From Albibacterium profundi (GTDB lineage: Bacteria; Bacteroidota; Bacteroidia; Sphingobacteriales; Sphingobacteriaceae), in NCBI RefSeq assembly GCF_042159835.1, contig NZ_JBBVGT010000002.1, positions 744,001 through 808,000 of the forward strand: DNA of 64,000 nt. Direction: 5' to 3'. Made by a program: the position numbers and the translations under genes. The notes under the pieces were generated by a model, which saw nothing but the letters and a program-made list of their open reading frames with translations, was not told where the DNA came from and ran no database searches. Below are positions 56,287 to 64,000 of this stretch, piece after piece (the stretch's first letter is position 1; every line of letters begins with the position of its first letter).

Positions 56287-56317
56287 CAAAGATAGGAACT
56301 ACAAGCCAACTTCCAAA
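56287..56317 (-). promoter_or_regulatory. rRNA operon promoter P3
   Basis: On the minus strand TTTG (56317-56314), 19 nt, TATCTTTG (56294-56287). Third tandem promoter with identical spacing, 131 bp above P2. Confidence 0.75.
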
Positions 56318-56641
56318 CACAAAGAAACTTTATTTTAACAATACCACGCAAAACGCTGGATAACAATACGATTGTTTTTCAGAAATGAGCCGCCACGCCC
56401 TGTACGAGCAAAGGGGACGGCGGCGCAAGCGCCTGGAAAACATCAAGGCAGTCTGGAAAAGGCAACAACGGACTAGATTCAATTGACCTCAATAAATTAA
56501 AACAACAAACAGCGATAATCCTTTGATAAAAATCGTATGTCTTATGAAAAAAAAATATTACCTTGGACTTAATCAAAACAATAGTATTGAACTTGTGTGA
56601 TTAACAGTATAGCCATTAGATAACCTTAACGTATAAGCCCC
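56318..56641. other. Non-coding interval upstream of the rRNA promoters
   Basis: I see no gene here. A GC-rich imperfect hairpin sits at 56389-56424 (GCCGCC pairing with GGCGGC, with CCC/GGG inside), unlike its AT-rich surroundings. No T-run follows on either strand. The remainder is the 5' flank of the histidine kinase gene. Confidence 0.5.
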
Positions 56642-58498
56642 TTGCAACTGATTTTACTTTCACTTGTCATACTTTTACAGAACTTTGTCCAGCAACCTAT
56701 CGGACAGAATGAAGCATTTATTTTTGAGGACCCCTCTAACACAATGAACGTAACTGCAATTCATCAAGCATTTATTAATGGTGAATTCGAGCGACTAGAA
56801 ACCCGAGATTATAATCCGGGTTTTACAAAATCGACTTTTTGGCTTGCCCTACGCTTACATCCGCAAGAGGTTACACAAAACTATTACTACGTAATTGGGA
56901 ACCCACATATCAACTGGATCAACTTTTTTGAAGTAGAAAACAATCAAGCGCGCCTAATCAATGAAACGGGAGATCATATGCCTTATGATAGTCGGCCCAT
57001 ATATTCGAAGAAGTTTGCTTTCCCGATCCAAAGCTCAGCCGACACAGAATCTTTATACTTCGTAGAAATCGACAAGCATCATGAATCTCTCCAGATCAGT
57101 CAGCAACTCCTGACAGTCGACGCTTATCATAAAGCTCAATCATCAGAGCAGCTGATCAGCGGTATTTTTATGGGAATGGTTATTTTACTGGTGCTCTTTG
57201 GGGTATTCCTTTTTGCAACGATGGCTGACGTTCTGTATTTATTTTATGCAGCCTTTATATTGTCTGGCTTTTTGTGGGTATCAACCAACCTGGGTCTGGG
57301 CTATCAATTATGGTGGCCAGACTTTCCGATGTTTGAGAATAAAGCACGTCCTATATTTAGCTGCGCTCAAGCTGTCACAGCTTTATTATTTATCCAGGCA
57401 TTTTTGAAGCTGAAAAAGCAAGGCTACATATACTATATTAATATAACGCTTGTATATATAGGTTTGGCTATTCTTTTGTTCTTTGCTATTCCGGTCGACT
57501 ATTCCCAGTTTCCCGAATTGGTTCTATCCGTTCTGATTGTCCATAACACTTGGAACCTCCTGTTGGTCGTTCAATTTTTGTTCATTTGTATCAAGGAAAG
57601 TCTGCAAGCGAATCGGAATGCATGGTTCTTTCTGCTGGCATTTACCGTATTAATCGCATTCTCAATCATTGAGCTTTTAGCACATACGGGCACAAGCGTG
57701 TTCAGCGATAATTATCTAGCGAAGCATGGTGTACAGACTGGGTATATGATTACGTCGGTTATTTTAACATTTGGGTTGGTTTATCGGTTCAATACCTATG
57801 AAAAAGATCAAGAGCGCCTTCTCCAAAATATTAACCGACAGCAGCAACAGCATAGCGAGCAGCTCCGCGAAATACAGGAAAATGAGCGCAACCGCATAGC
57901 TGAGCAGCTTCACAACGACGTAGGCTCTATGTTATCCGTCGCATCCCTTCAATTATCGTCGATCAAAGACGCTAATCTGCCGACTGATATTCAACAACAG
58001 GTAAATACAGCTGAAGATATTATTCATCAAGTAAACAGCCAAATTCTTGCTATCGGCCATCTACTTGTTCCCTTCCATCTCCAAAAGCTGGGATTTGCGG
58101 CGGCGATTAGTTATTTCTGCGACAATATTAATCATGCGCAAACCATTAATCTCGAGTATAAAATCATTGGTTTTGAGAACATGGATCGTTACAAGAAACC
58201 AGCTGTAATCGATCTATACAGAATTGCACAGGAGCTCTTGTCGAATATCGTACAACATTCATCAGCCAAAAATGCATTTTTGCAGATTATTGAACACGAA
58301 AGCCAGATAACCATCGTTGCCGAGGACAATGGCAGTGGAATAAAAACTGATAGCCCACAGGCTAAAGAAAAGAAATTGAGTATATCAAGTAAGATTAATT
58401 ATTTTAACGGCCAGATAGACGTATTAAACAAAAAAGAAGGAGGCGTGTTGATTTATATCCGAATACCTTCGAGCAAATTGATTCAGAATGAAAATTAA
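56642..58498 (+). CDS. 7TMR-DISM sensor histidine kinase
   Basis: A 618-residue sensor kinase. A signal peptide (LILLSLVILLQNFVQQ) leads to a 7TMR-DISM extracellular domain (about residues 25-165), then seven helices (about 175-385), a coiled-coil, the HisKA_3 dimerisation box ENERNRIAEQLHNDVGSML with the phosphorylated His, and an HATPase domain (ELLSNIVQHSSAKNA, EDNGSGI). The only start consistent with the signal peptide is TTG at 56642, because TAA lies five codons upstream. It overlaps the response-regulator gene by 11 bp, so they form a two-component pair. Its ligand is unknown; DISM domains usually bind carbohydrate-like molecules. Confidence 0.9.
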   Translation: MQLILLSLVILLQNFVQQPIGQNEAFIFEDPSNTMNVTAIHQAFINGEFERLETRDYNPGFTKSTFWLALRLHPQEVTQNYYYVIGNPHINWINFFEVENNQARLINETGDHMPYDSRPIYSKKFAFPIQSSADTESLYFVEIDKHHESLQISQQLLTVDAYHKAQSSEQLISGIFMGMVILLVLFGVFLFATMADVLYLFYAAFILSGFLWVSTNLGLGYQLWWPDFPMFENKARPIFSCAQAVTALLFIQAFLKLKKQGYIYYINITLVYIGLAILLFFAIPVDYSQFPELVLSVLIVHNTWNLLLVVQFLFICIKESLQANRNAWFFLLAFTVLIAFSIIELLAHTGTSVFSDNYLAKHGVQTGYMITSVILTFGLVYRFNTYEKDQERLLQNINRQQQQHSEQLREIQENERNRIAEQLHNDVGSMLSVASLQLSSIKDANLPTDIQQQVNTAEDIIHQVNSQILAIGHLLVPFHLQKLGFAAAISYFCDNINHAQTINLEYKIIGFENMDRYKKPAVIDLYRIAQELLSNIVQHSSAKNAFLQIIEHESQITIVAEDNGSGIKTDSPQAKEKKLSISSKINYFNGQIDVLNKKEGGVLIYIRIPSSKLIQNEN

Positions 58499-59123
58499 AA
58501 TCTTGTTTGTTGCTGATCGGTCTTTTGCTGCCGAAGAGCTTATTTCATCTGTAGGCGAAGATGAAATATTCGAGCTGCAACCTTCGGTAAATACAAGAAA
58601 AGCCCTGGTGGTCTCACTTCGTCAGGATCTGCCGGATATTCTGGTTCTGGATATTAACCTGCCGCTTGTTGACGGCATTGATGCGCTACTGGCGATCTCA
58701 CGAAAATATCCGTCTGTAAAAACGATTGTCATCAGTGACTATCGCTCACCGCGGCTGATTGCTGAAATTAAAACCTTAGGGGCAAAGGGGTATTTCGTCA
58801 AGGGAATTCGATTCGATGAGTTCAAGAAAATGGCATTGGAGGTGTATGAAGGGCTAACCTGGGGAGAGCACCTTGACGCAACGGCTGTGATTCCAAAACC
58901 ATATTATTTAAGTGAGGAGTTAAGGGCTTATCACCTGACTGAGCGAGAAGTGGAGGTCATCCAACTGACACTGAAGGATTTCAATCGGAAGGAAATTAGC
59001 GATTTCCTTTTTCTAAGCGAATTTGCGATACAAACCATTATGGAAAATATTTATGTAAAGCTTGGTATTCAGAATGAAAATCAATTAATTAGCTTCGCAA
59101 AAGAGAAAAAGATTGTTGATTAA
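58488..59123 (+). CDS. LuxR-type response regulator
   Basis: A 211-residue regulator: a receiver domain (residues 1-120) with the phospho-acceptor Asp in ILVLDINLPLVDG and the conserved Lys in GYFVKG, and a C-terminal LuxR/GerE helix-turn-helix (LTEREVEVIQLTLKDFNRKEISDFLFLSEFAIQTIMENIYVKLGI-type). Overlap with the kinase gene by 11 bp shows the pairing. The gene following it after 18 bp may be in the same transcript. Confidence 0.92.
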   Translation: MKIKILFVADRSFAAEELISSVGEDEIFELQPSVNTRKALVVSLRQDLPDILVLDINLPLVDGIDALLAISRKYPSVKTIVISDYRSPRLIAEIKTLGAKGYFVKGIRFDEFKKMALEVYEGLTWGEHLDATAVIPKPYYLSEELRAYHLTEREVEVIQLTLKDFNRKEISDFLFLSEFAIQTIMENIYVKLGIQNENQLISFAKEKKIVD

Positions 59124-59141
59124 ACAGAAACACGAAGCGAG

Positions 59142-60185
59142 ATGAGAAGTAATGAAGTTCGTATTAGCAAGAAGAAGCCCATATTTCCGGTAATTCCTTC
59201 GTTAAAAAGGTATCTGCATTCATACCAACGTGCGGCAAACCTTCCTCTACGCTATTCCGAGTTACTTCATTTTGATGAGACGGTACCTGTACTCGACAAG
59301 AATGGCAATGATACCTTATGGGAAAGTCCGCTCTATCCCTCGCATGAAATAGATCGCATCCATGAGAGATTAAAAATTATCTACGCAAAATTAAAAGCAT
59401 CGGGAAATTATCGTGTAGTAGAACATAAAGCCATTGAACGCATCGAATATTGCACATTTGGAAATACGCATCCATTTCGAGTTAAGATTGTCAATCGACT
59501 CAACGATGTCTACGATTACTTTTATGTAAAACAAGCAGATGCTTCAAGGATATACGGACTGGAACTTGAGGAGATTTTATCGCCAAACCAGGTCAACTAT
59601 TTAGTGGACGGAGATACGTTAATCGAAGAACATATTGCTGGAATACCGGGAGACGTCTTCGCAAGTCACCGCTTTGACAAATCGGATTATAACCATCGAC
59701 GTATTGCAAAGGAATTCGTTAAATTTAACGAACGCTGTGTGATCACGCTACTGGGAGATATGCGATCCTATAACTTCGTTGTACAAATCACCCCAGATTT
59801 TGATGATTTCCAGTTCCGCATCCGGTCGATTGACTTTGACCAACAAGGCTATGAAGGCAACGTAAAAATTTATCTACCTCAGTTTTTCCGAGACAATTAT
59901 GCATATGTGCAAATCAGCATGGCAAATCTGACGGAAAAGACGGTTCTCCAATACCAACAAGAGGAACGCTCATCGCTGATTCAAAGAGCGCGAATGGAAA
60001 GACACCGTATAGCCGATTTACGGGATGCGTCATCCGATCATGTGATTACGACCGATGAGAATATTAATCGTCTAAAGAAAGGACTGGCTAAGTATTTCAA
60101 GGAAGACAACTATGATCATTGTAAAACGATGACTGACCTAATTGAGCAAAATCTCCGCAACGTGATTAACCAAATTGGCAGTTGA
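59142..60185 (+). CDS. Unannotated protein with kinase-like motifs
   Basis: A 347-residue soluble protein for which I know no assigned family. The central part follows the order of a protein-kinase-like (APH/fructosamine-kinase) fold. There is a lysine in a strand (YFYVKQAD, Lys130), a hinge-like stretch (LIEEHIAGIPGD), a catalytic-loop-like LLGDMRSYNFVV (Asp206, Asn211, the D+5 N spacing of HGDxxxxN), and a metal-binding-like IDFDQQGY (Asp231, Asp233). The first 120 and last 90 residues are helical and charged. It starts 18 bp after the response regulator gene. The assignment is by motif order only; function could be phosphotransfer or a degenerate scaffold. Confidence 0.65.
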   Translation: MRSNEVRISKKKPIFPVIPSLKRYLHSYQRAANLPLRYSELLHFDETVPVLDKNGNDTLWESPLYPSHEIDRIHERLKIIYAKLKASGNYRVVEHKAIERIEYCTFGNTHPFRVKIVNRLNDVYDYFYVKQADASRIYGLELEEILSPNQVNYLVDGDTLIEEHIAGIPGDVFASHRFDKSDYNHRRIAKEFVKFNERCVITLLGDMRSYNFVVQITPDFDDFQFRIRSIDFDQQGYEGNVKIYLPQFFRDNYAYVQISMANLTEKTVLQYQQEERSSLIQRARMERHRIADLRDASSDHVITTDENINRLKKGLAKYFKEDNYDHCKTMTDLIEQNLRNVINQIGS

Positions 60186-60285
60186 TGGCTATGCAGAGAG
60201 ACCGAATTGTTAAACTTTGTTAAAAGGAGTACGCCCTTGCTCATATTAAATATATTGACAATATCTTGGTAGCGAAAAAATATAA

Positions 60286-60316
60286 TTGCTACATATTTTT
60301 AATTCAACTATCTTTG
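60286..60316 (+). promoter_or_regulatory. bamD promoter
   Basis: ATTG/TTG (60286-60288), a 20-nt spacer, then TATCTTTG (60309-60316), which ends 4 nt before the bamD ATG. It matches the Bacteroidota consensus and gives a very short leader. Confidence 0.65.
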
Positions 60317-60320
60317 CAAA

Positions 60321-61253
60321 ATGTTTAAAAACAAACGTATAGTACAAACGCTTGCAATCTTGATGCTCGCTGTCGTTGGCTTTTCTGGCTGTAAGAGTAA
60401 ATTCGAGAAGCTTCGCGCCAGCAATGATACTGGCAGAAAATACCAAGAAGCTATCCGATATTATAATGAAGGAAAGTTTTCTAAAGCTCTTGTTTTATTC
60501 GATGATCTGGTGCAAAGATACCGCGGGCGTCCTGAAGCAGAAGATTTAAATTATTATTTCGCATATACCAACTTTCAGTTAAAAGACTATACAACAGCTC
60601 GCTATCAATTCCAGAGCTTTGCAGAAATGTACCCCGGCAGTCAGCGAGCTGAAGAATGCAGGTATATGGCGGCCTATTGTTATTATCTGGAATCGCCAGT
60701 ATATTCACTAGATCAATCCAATACGCTAAAAGCGATTGAGGCACTGCAATTATTTATCAATATCTATCCGGAAAGCGAACGTGCAGAGGAAGCGGCCAAC
60801 CTGATTGATAACCTTCGGGCAAAATTGGAGCGCAAATCATACGAAAATTCTAAAATTTATTTAGATATTGGTGACTACTTGGCTGCTGTGATTGCTTTTG
60901 ACAATTCGTTGAGAGATTACCCAGACACCAAGTATGCTGAGGAGCTGGAATACTATAAAATTGAGGCACAATATTTATATGCTTTGAACAGTTCAGAGCG
61001 TAGACAGGAAGAACGCTTTAATGATGCAATTGAATTTGCGGATGAGTTCGTTGATGATTATCCAGAAAGTGAACACTTAGAGGACGCTCTTAAATATAAA
61101 GCTGATGCAGAAAAAGGAATTGTACGAGTTCAACAAACCTTGGCAGAATGGTCTGTTTTACAGCAGGAAGCAGAGGAAAGACAACAGCGAAGAGAAGAAA
61201 AAGCTAAAACTGAAGAAATTATAGAAGAAACACCTGTTAGTCCTCAAGGATAA
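60321..61253 (+). CDS. bamD: Outer-membrane assembly lipoprotein BamD
   Basis: A 310-residue lipoprotein (lipobox GFSGC, Cys24) followed by five TPR-like helical repeats. Phrases such as RYYNEGKFSKALVLFDDLVQRYRG and YTTARYQFQSFAEMYPGSQRAEE are typical of YfiO/BamD. The C-terminal tail is charged (REEKAKTEEII). It works with BamA to insert outer-membrane proteins. It precedes rpoZ and coaBC, a conserved Bacteroidota order. Confidence 0.93.
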   Translation: MFKNKRIVQTLAILMLAVVGFSGCKSKFEKLRASNDTGRKYQEAIRYYNEGKFSKALVLFDDLVQRYRGRPEAEDLNYYFAYTNFQLKDYTTARYQFQSFAEMYPGSQRAEECRYMAAYCYYLESPVYSLDQSNTLKAIEALQLFINIYPESERAEEAANLIDNLRAKLERKSYENSKIYLDIGDYLAAVIAFDNSLRDYPDTKYAEELEYYKIEAQYLYALNSSERRQEERFNDAIEFADEFVDDYPESEHLEDALKYKADAEKGIVRVQQTLAEWSVLQQEAEERQQRREEKAKTEEIIEETPVSPQG

Positions 61254-61287
61254 CTCTTGGTACTAAAAAGGTAGAAAATAAAAGACT

Positions 61288-61626
61288 ATGGACAATAATA
61301 CAGAAAAACAAGTGGTTCCAGTTCCAACCACAACCGTTACTCGTGATTTACGCGACCTCGATAAAAACACCGAGAACATCTATGAATCGATCGTCATCAT
61401 CGGTAAACGTGCAAATCAGATCGCAAGCGATATCAAAGAAGAACTTCACAGTAAACTCGCTGACTTCGCGACTGTTAATGATAATTTAGAAGAGGTGTTC
61501 GAGAATCGTGAGCAAATCGAGATTTCTAAACATTACGAACGCATGCCTAAGCCTACACTGCTGGCTGTGAACGATTTTATGAATGACAAGATTTACTACC
61601 GAAATCCTACTGCAGAGCAGGATTAA
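61288..61626 (+). CDS. rpoZ: DNA-directed RNA polymerase omega-like subunit
   Basis: A 112-residue protein whose central part (RDLDKNTENIYESIVIIGKRANQI) matches Bacteroidota RpoZ, with ENREQIEISKHYERMPKPTLLA following. It assists polymerase assembly. It follows bamD by 34 bp and precedes coaBC by 18 bp, as in other Bacteroidota. Confidence 0.92.
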   Translation: MDNNTEKQVVPVPTTTVTRDLRDLDKNTENIYESIVIIGKRANQIASDIKEELHSKLADFATVNDNLEEVFENREQIEISKHYERMPKPTLLAVNDFMNDKIYYRNPTAEQD

Positions 61627-61644
61627 GTCCATACCTCCGCGCCT

Positions 61645-62838
61645 ATGCTCAAAGACAAAAACATCATACTCGGGGTATGTGGAAGCATAGCGGCTTATAA
61701 ATCAGCTTTTTTGCTTCGGCTTTTAGTAAAGGCTGGAGCAAATGTACAGGTGATTATGACGCAAGATGCGGTAAATTTTATTACCCCGCTTAGCCTTTCC
61801 ACATTATCCAAACGCCCTGTTTTAACTGATTACTTCAACGCCAAGACGGGTGAATGGAACAATCATGTCGACTTGGGACTATGGGCAGATCTGGTACTTA
61901 TAGCGCCGGCGAGTGCGAACAGCATTGCTAAGTTTGCAACAGGTATCTGTGACAATCTACTTTCTGCAGTTTACCTGTCAGCACGTTGCCCGGTCTACCT
62001 GGCTCCGGCGATGGATTTAGATATGTGGGCGCATCCTTCTACTCAGTCTAATATTAGTCGATTAAATTCCTACGGCAACCACTTGATCCAACCAGCGAAA
62101 GGCGAACTTGCGAGTGGTTTGTTTGGGGAAGGACGACTGGCCGAACCGGAAGAGATTGTTGATCATCTACAAAAGGAATTAAAAACCGAATTACGTTTTC
62201 GAGGAAAGAAGGTACTGGTTACGGCAGGTCCGACACACGAAGCGATCGACCCAGTGCGCTTTATCGGCAATCATTCGAGCGGAAAAATGGGTTACGCGAT
62301 TGCACATGTTCTCCAAGACATGGGTGCTGAAGTGACCTTGATTAGTGGGCCGAGTTATGAGCAGGTGCCAAACGGGGTTAAACTAATAAAAATTACGTCT
62401 GCTCAAGAACTACTGGATGCCTGTTTAGAAAATTTTGACAATACTGACATCACTGTTATGAGCGCGGCAGTTGCCGATTATCGACCTAAAGTCATAGCCG
62501 ACCAAAAAATCAAAAAGAAATCAGATTCGCTGTCCATCGAATTGGAGAAGACTCGTGATATTCTTAAAACGCTAGGCACCCGGAAGACAGATAAGCAAAT
62601 CTTAATTGGTTTTGCCTTGGAAACACAAAATGAGATCGAAAATGCAGAGGGCAAACTTGTGAGTAAGAACCTAGATTTTATCGTACTCAATAGTCTTCAA
62701 GATCAGGGTGCAGGATTTGCAGGCGACCAAAACAAAATAACCATTATCAACCGTACAGGCGAGCATTACCATTTCGAGCTAAAGGCCAAGGTTGATGTAG
62801 CAAAAGACATAGCCAATCACATACTGAGCATACTTTAG
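61645..62838 (+). CDS. coaBC: Phosphopantothenoylcysteine decarboxylase/synthetase
   Basis: A 397-residue bifunctional enzyme of coenzyme A synthesis. The N-terminal CoaC flavoprotein part has ILGVCGSIAAYKSAFL and APAMDLDMW, and the C-terminal CoaB part has TAGPTHEAIDPVRFIGNHSSGKMGYAIA, SAAVADYRP and NKITII. It lies between rpoZ and recN. Confidence 0.95.
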   Translation: MLKDKNIILGVCGSIAAYKSAFLLRLLVKAGANVQVIMTQDAVNFITPLSLSTLSKRPVLTDYFNAKTGEWNNHVDLGLWADLVLIAPASANSIAKFATGICDNLLSAVYLSARCPVYLAPAMDLDMWAHPSTQSNISRLNSYGNHLIQPAKGELASGLFGEGRLAEPEEIVDHLQKELKTELRFRGKKVLVTAGPTHEAIDPVRFIGNHSSGKMGYAIAHVLQDMGAEVTLISGPSYEQVPNGVKLIKITSAQELLDACLENFDNTDITVMSAAVADYRPKVIADQKIKKKSDSLSIELEKTRDILKTLGTRKTDKQILIGFALETQNEIENAEGKLVSKNLDFIVLNSLQDQGAGFAGDQNKITIINRTGEHYHFELKAKVDVAKDIANHILSIL

Positions 62839-62852
62839 GTGGCTTTTTTGCG

Positions 62853-62860
62853 TATCTTTG
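62853..62860 (+). promoter_or_regulatory. Candidate -7 box TATCTTTG of recN
   Basis: TATCTTTG matches TAnnTTTG and lies 49 nt before the recN ATG. No clear TTTG is present 19 nt upstream. Confidence 0.4.
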
Positions 62861-62909
62861 AGTTAAAGATCAATCAACTTTTATTAGACATATAAATTAA
62901 CATTTGCAT

Positions 62910-64000
62910 GCTGGTACGTTTGTCGATAAAAAATTATGCATTAATCGATGAGATTGACATACAATTTGGAGGTGGGCTGAATATTATAACTGGGGAAACG
63001 GGTGCTGGTAAATCGATAATTTTAGGCGCATTATCCCTTATTCTAGGTCAACGATCCGAAAGCAAATATTTTTATAATCAAGAAAAAAAATGCGTAATTG
63101 AGGGTTATTTTGATATCCAACATTATGATATTCGTGATTTTTTTGATAAGTATGACTTGGATTATGAACCGCAGACGATTATCAGACGTGAAATATACCA
63201 CGAAGGCAAATCACGCGCATTCATTAATGACACACCCATCAAGCTTAATTTGCTAAAATCTCTCAGTGAAAAGTTAATTGCGATACACTCGCAGCATGCT
63301 ACGCTGGAGGTCAACACACAAGCATTTCAGTTACTAAGTATTGACAGTGTTGCAGAGAACAAAAAGCTTCTGCAGGAGTTTCAAGATGCCTATCATCACT
63401 TCCTGCAAGTAGATAATGAGTATCAAACCCTATCACAACAGAATACACAACTGCAAACAGAAATGGATTATCATCAATTTTTGTTTGACGAGCTTCAGAC
63501 AGCAGACCTAAATGCAGAGGAACAACATCAACTTGAGGAAGAACAGTCGCTGCTTAGTCACGCTGAAGACATTAAACGCAGTTTGCAGCAGGCAAACTAC
63601 CTGCTTGATGAGCAGGACCAATCGTCCCTTAGCTTACTAAAACAGGGCTTGCAACAACTACAGCAGGTTGAGCAGCTTTTCCCTAAGCTGGGTGAATTGA
63701 GCGGTCGGCTGAACAGTAGCTTGATAGAGCTTAAAGATATTAGTAATGAGATCAGCCTCCTAGACAGTGAAACTACAGTTGACGCCGAACGAATGCAGTA
63801 TCTGGAAGATCGACTAAGTCTGATATACAAACTACAACAGAAACATCAGGTGGACGACATCCGCTCCTTGCTACGAATACAGGAAGAGCTTGATGAAAAG
63901 ATCAATGCGGTCATGCTTAACGACGAGAGACTCGGCGAGTTGACAGAAGAGCGAAGCAAAGCCTATAAACAGAGTCAAGAACTCGGAAAAAAACTAACCG
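62910..64000 (+). CDS. recN: DNA repair protein RecN, 5' part
   Basis: The first 363 codons of recN, running off the right edge. It begins MLVRLSIKNYALIDEIDIQF; Walker A follows as ITGETGAGKSIILGAL near residues 29-44, and RREIYHEGKSRAFINDTPI and IHSQHATLEV are typical. RecN is an SMC-like coiled-coil ATPase for double-strand break repair. No stop occurs within the window, and the coiled-coil begins near residue 150. Confidence 0.94.

Overview
The window is a chromosome segment of a Bacteroidota bacterium, most likely family Sphingobacteriaceae. The evidence is the 16S rRNA with a GGCTGGAATACCTCCTTTC-type 3' end, repeated TAnnTTTG promoter -7 boxes (the Bacteroidota sigma-A signature), a Bacteroidota-type omega-like RpoZ, and many lipoproteins. 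I cannot name the genus from sequence alone.

Left part (1-13.9 kb): the start of an EcsC-like gene and an AcpH-like gene, then an accessory region. Here a two-gene module, a DASS/SLC13 anion symporter followed by a MATE exporter, occurs twice (1303-4079 and 9751-12531). Between the copies lie a possible 51-codon gene, a DUF4412-like lipoprotein, two lipoproteins with seven 'YWKNG' repeats each (probable seven-bladed propellers) and a collagen-like lipoprotein. These are followed by about 1.2 kb of broken genes: a lipoprotein cut off after its signal peptide, a LytS-type kinase fragment, a membrane-protein remnant, and a coiled-coil tail that still has its terminator. The second symporter copy starts with TTG right at that breakpoint.

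Middle part (13.9-50.4 kb): mostly housekeeping genes. These are hemW, KDO transferase, three nucleotide-sugar SDR genes (UXS, GalE, RfbB), a MacB-like permease, a metallophosphoesterase, hemH, ispH, a PBP4-type peptidase, an RDD protein, a LiaF-like protein, an SDR, mlaE/mlaF, a methyltransferase, msrA, parC and parE. parC and parE are separated by an M28 peptidase, one intact and one truncated DUF4143 ATPase. The intact ATPase gene has four direct repeats at an exact 22-bp period lying over its promoter. Then come a cupin protein, a Pif1-like helicase, a serpin, an OmpA-like protein, and a GH5 glycosidase / sodium-solute symporter / AraC regulator cassette for glycan use.

Right part (50.6-64 kb): a complete minus-strand rRNA operon (16S-tRNA-Ile-tRNA-Ala-23S-5S) driven by three tandem promoters that all have exactly 19 nt between TTTG and TAnnTTTG. 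Next is a 7TMR-DISM histidine kinase, a LuxR-type response regulator and an unannotated protein that carries protein-kinase-like motifs, then bamD, rpoZ, coaBC and the 5' part of recN.

The least explained items are the kinase-like protein at 59142, the phased repeats at 38256, and the duplicated transporter module with its propeller/collagen lipoproteins. I did not find a CRISPR array, an intact insertion sequence or a phage.
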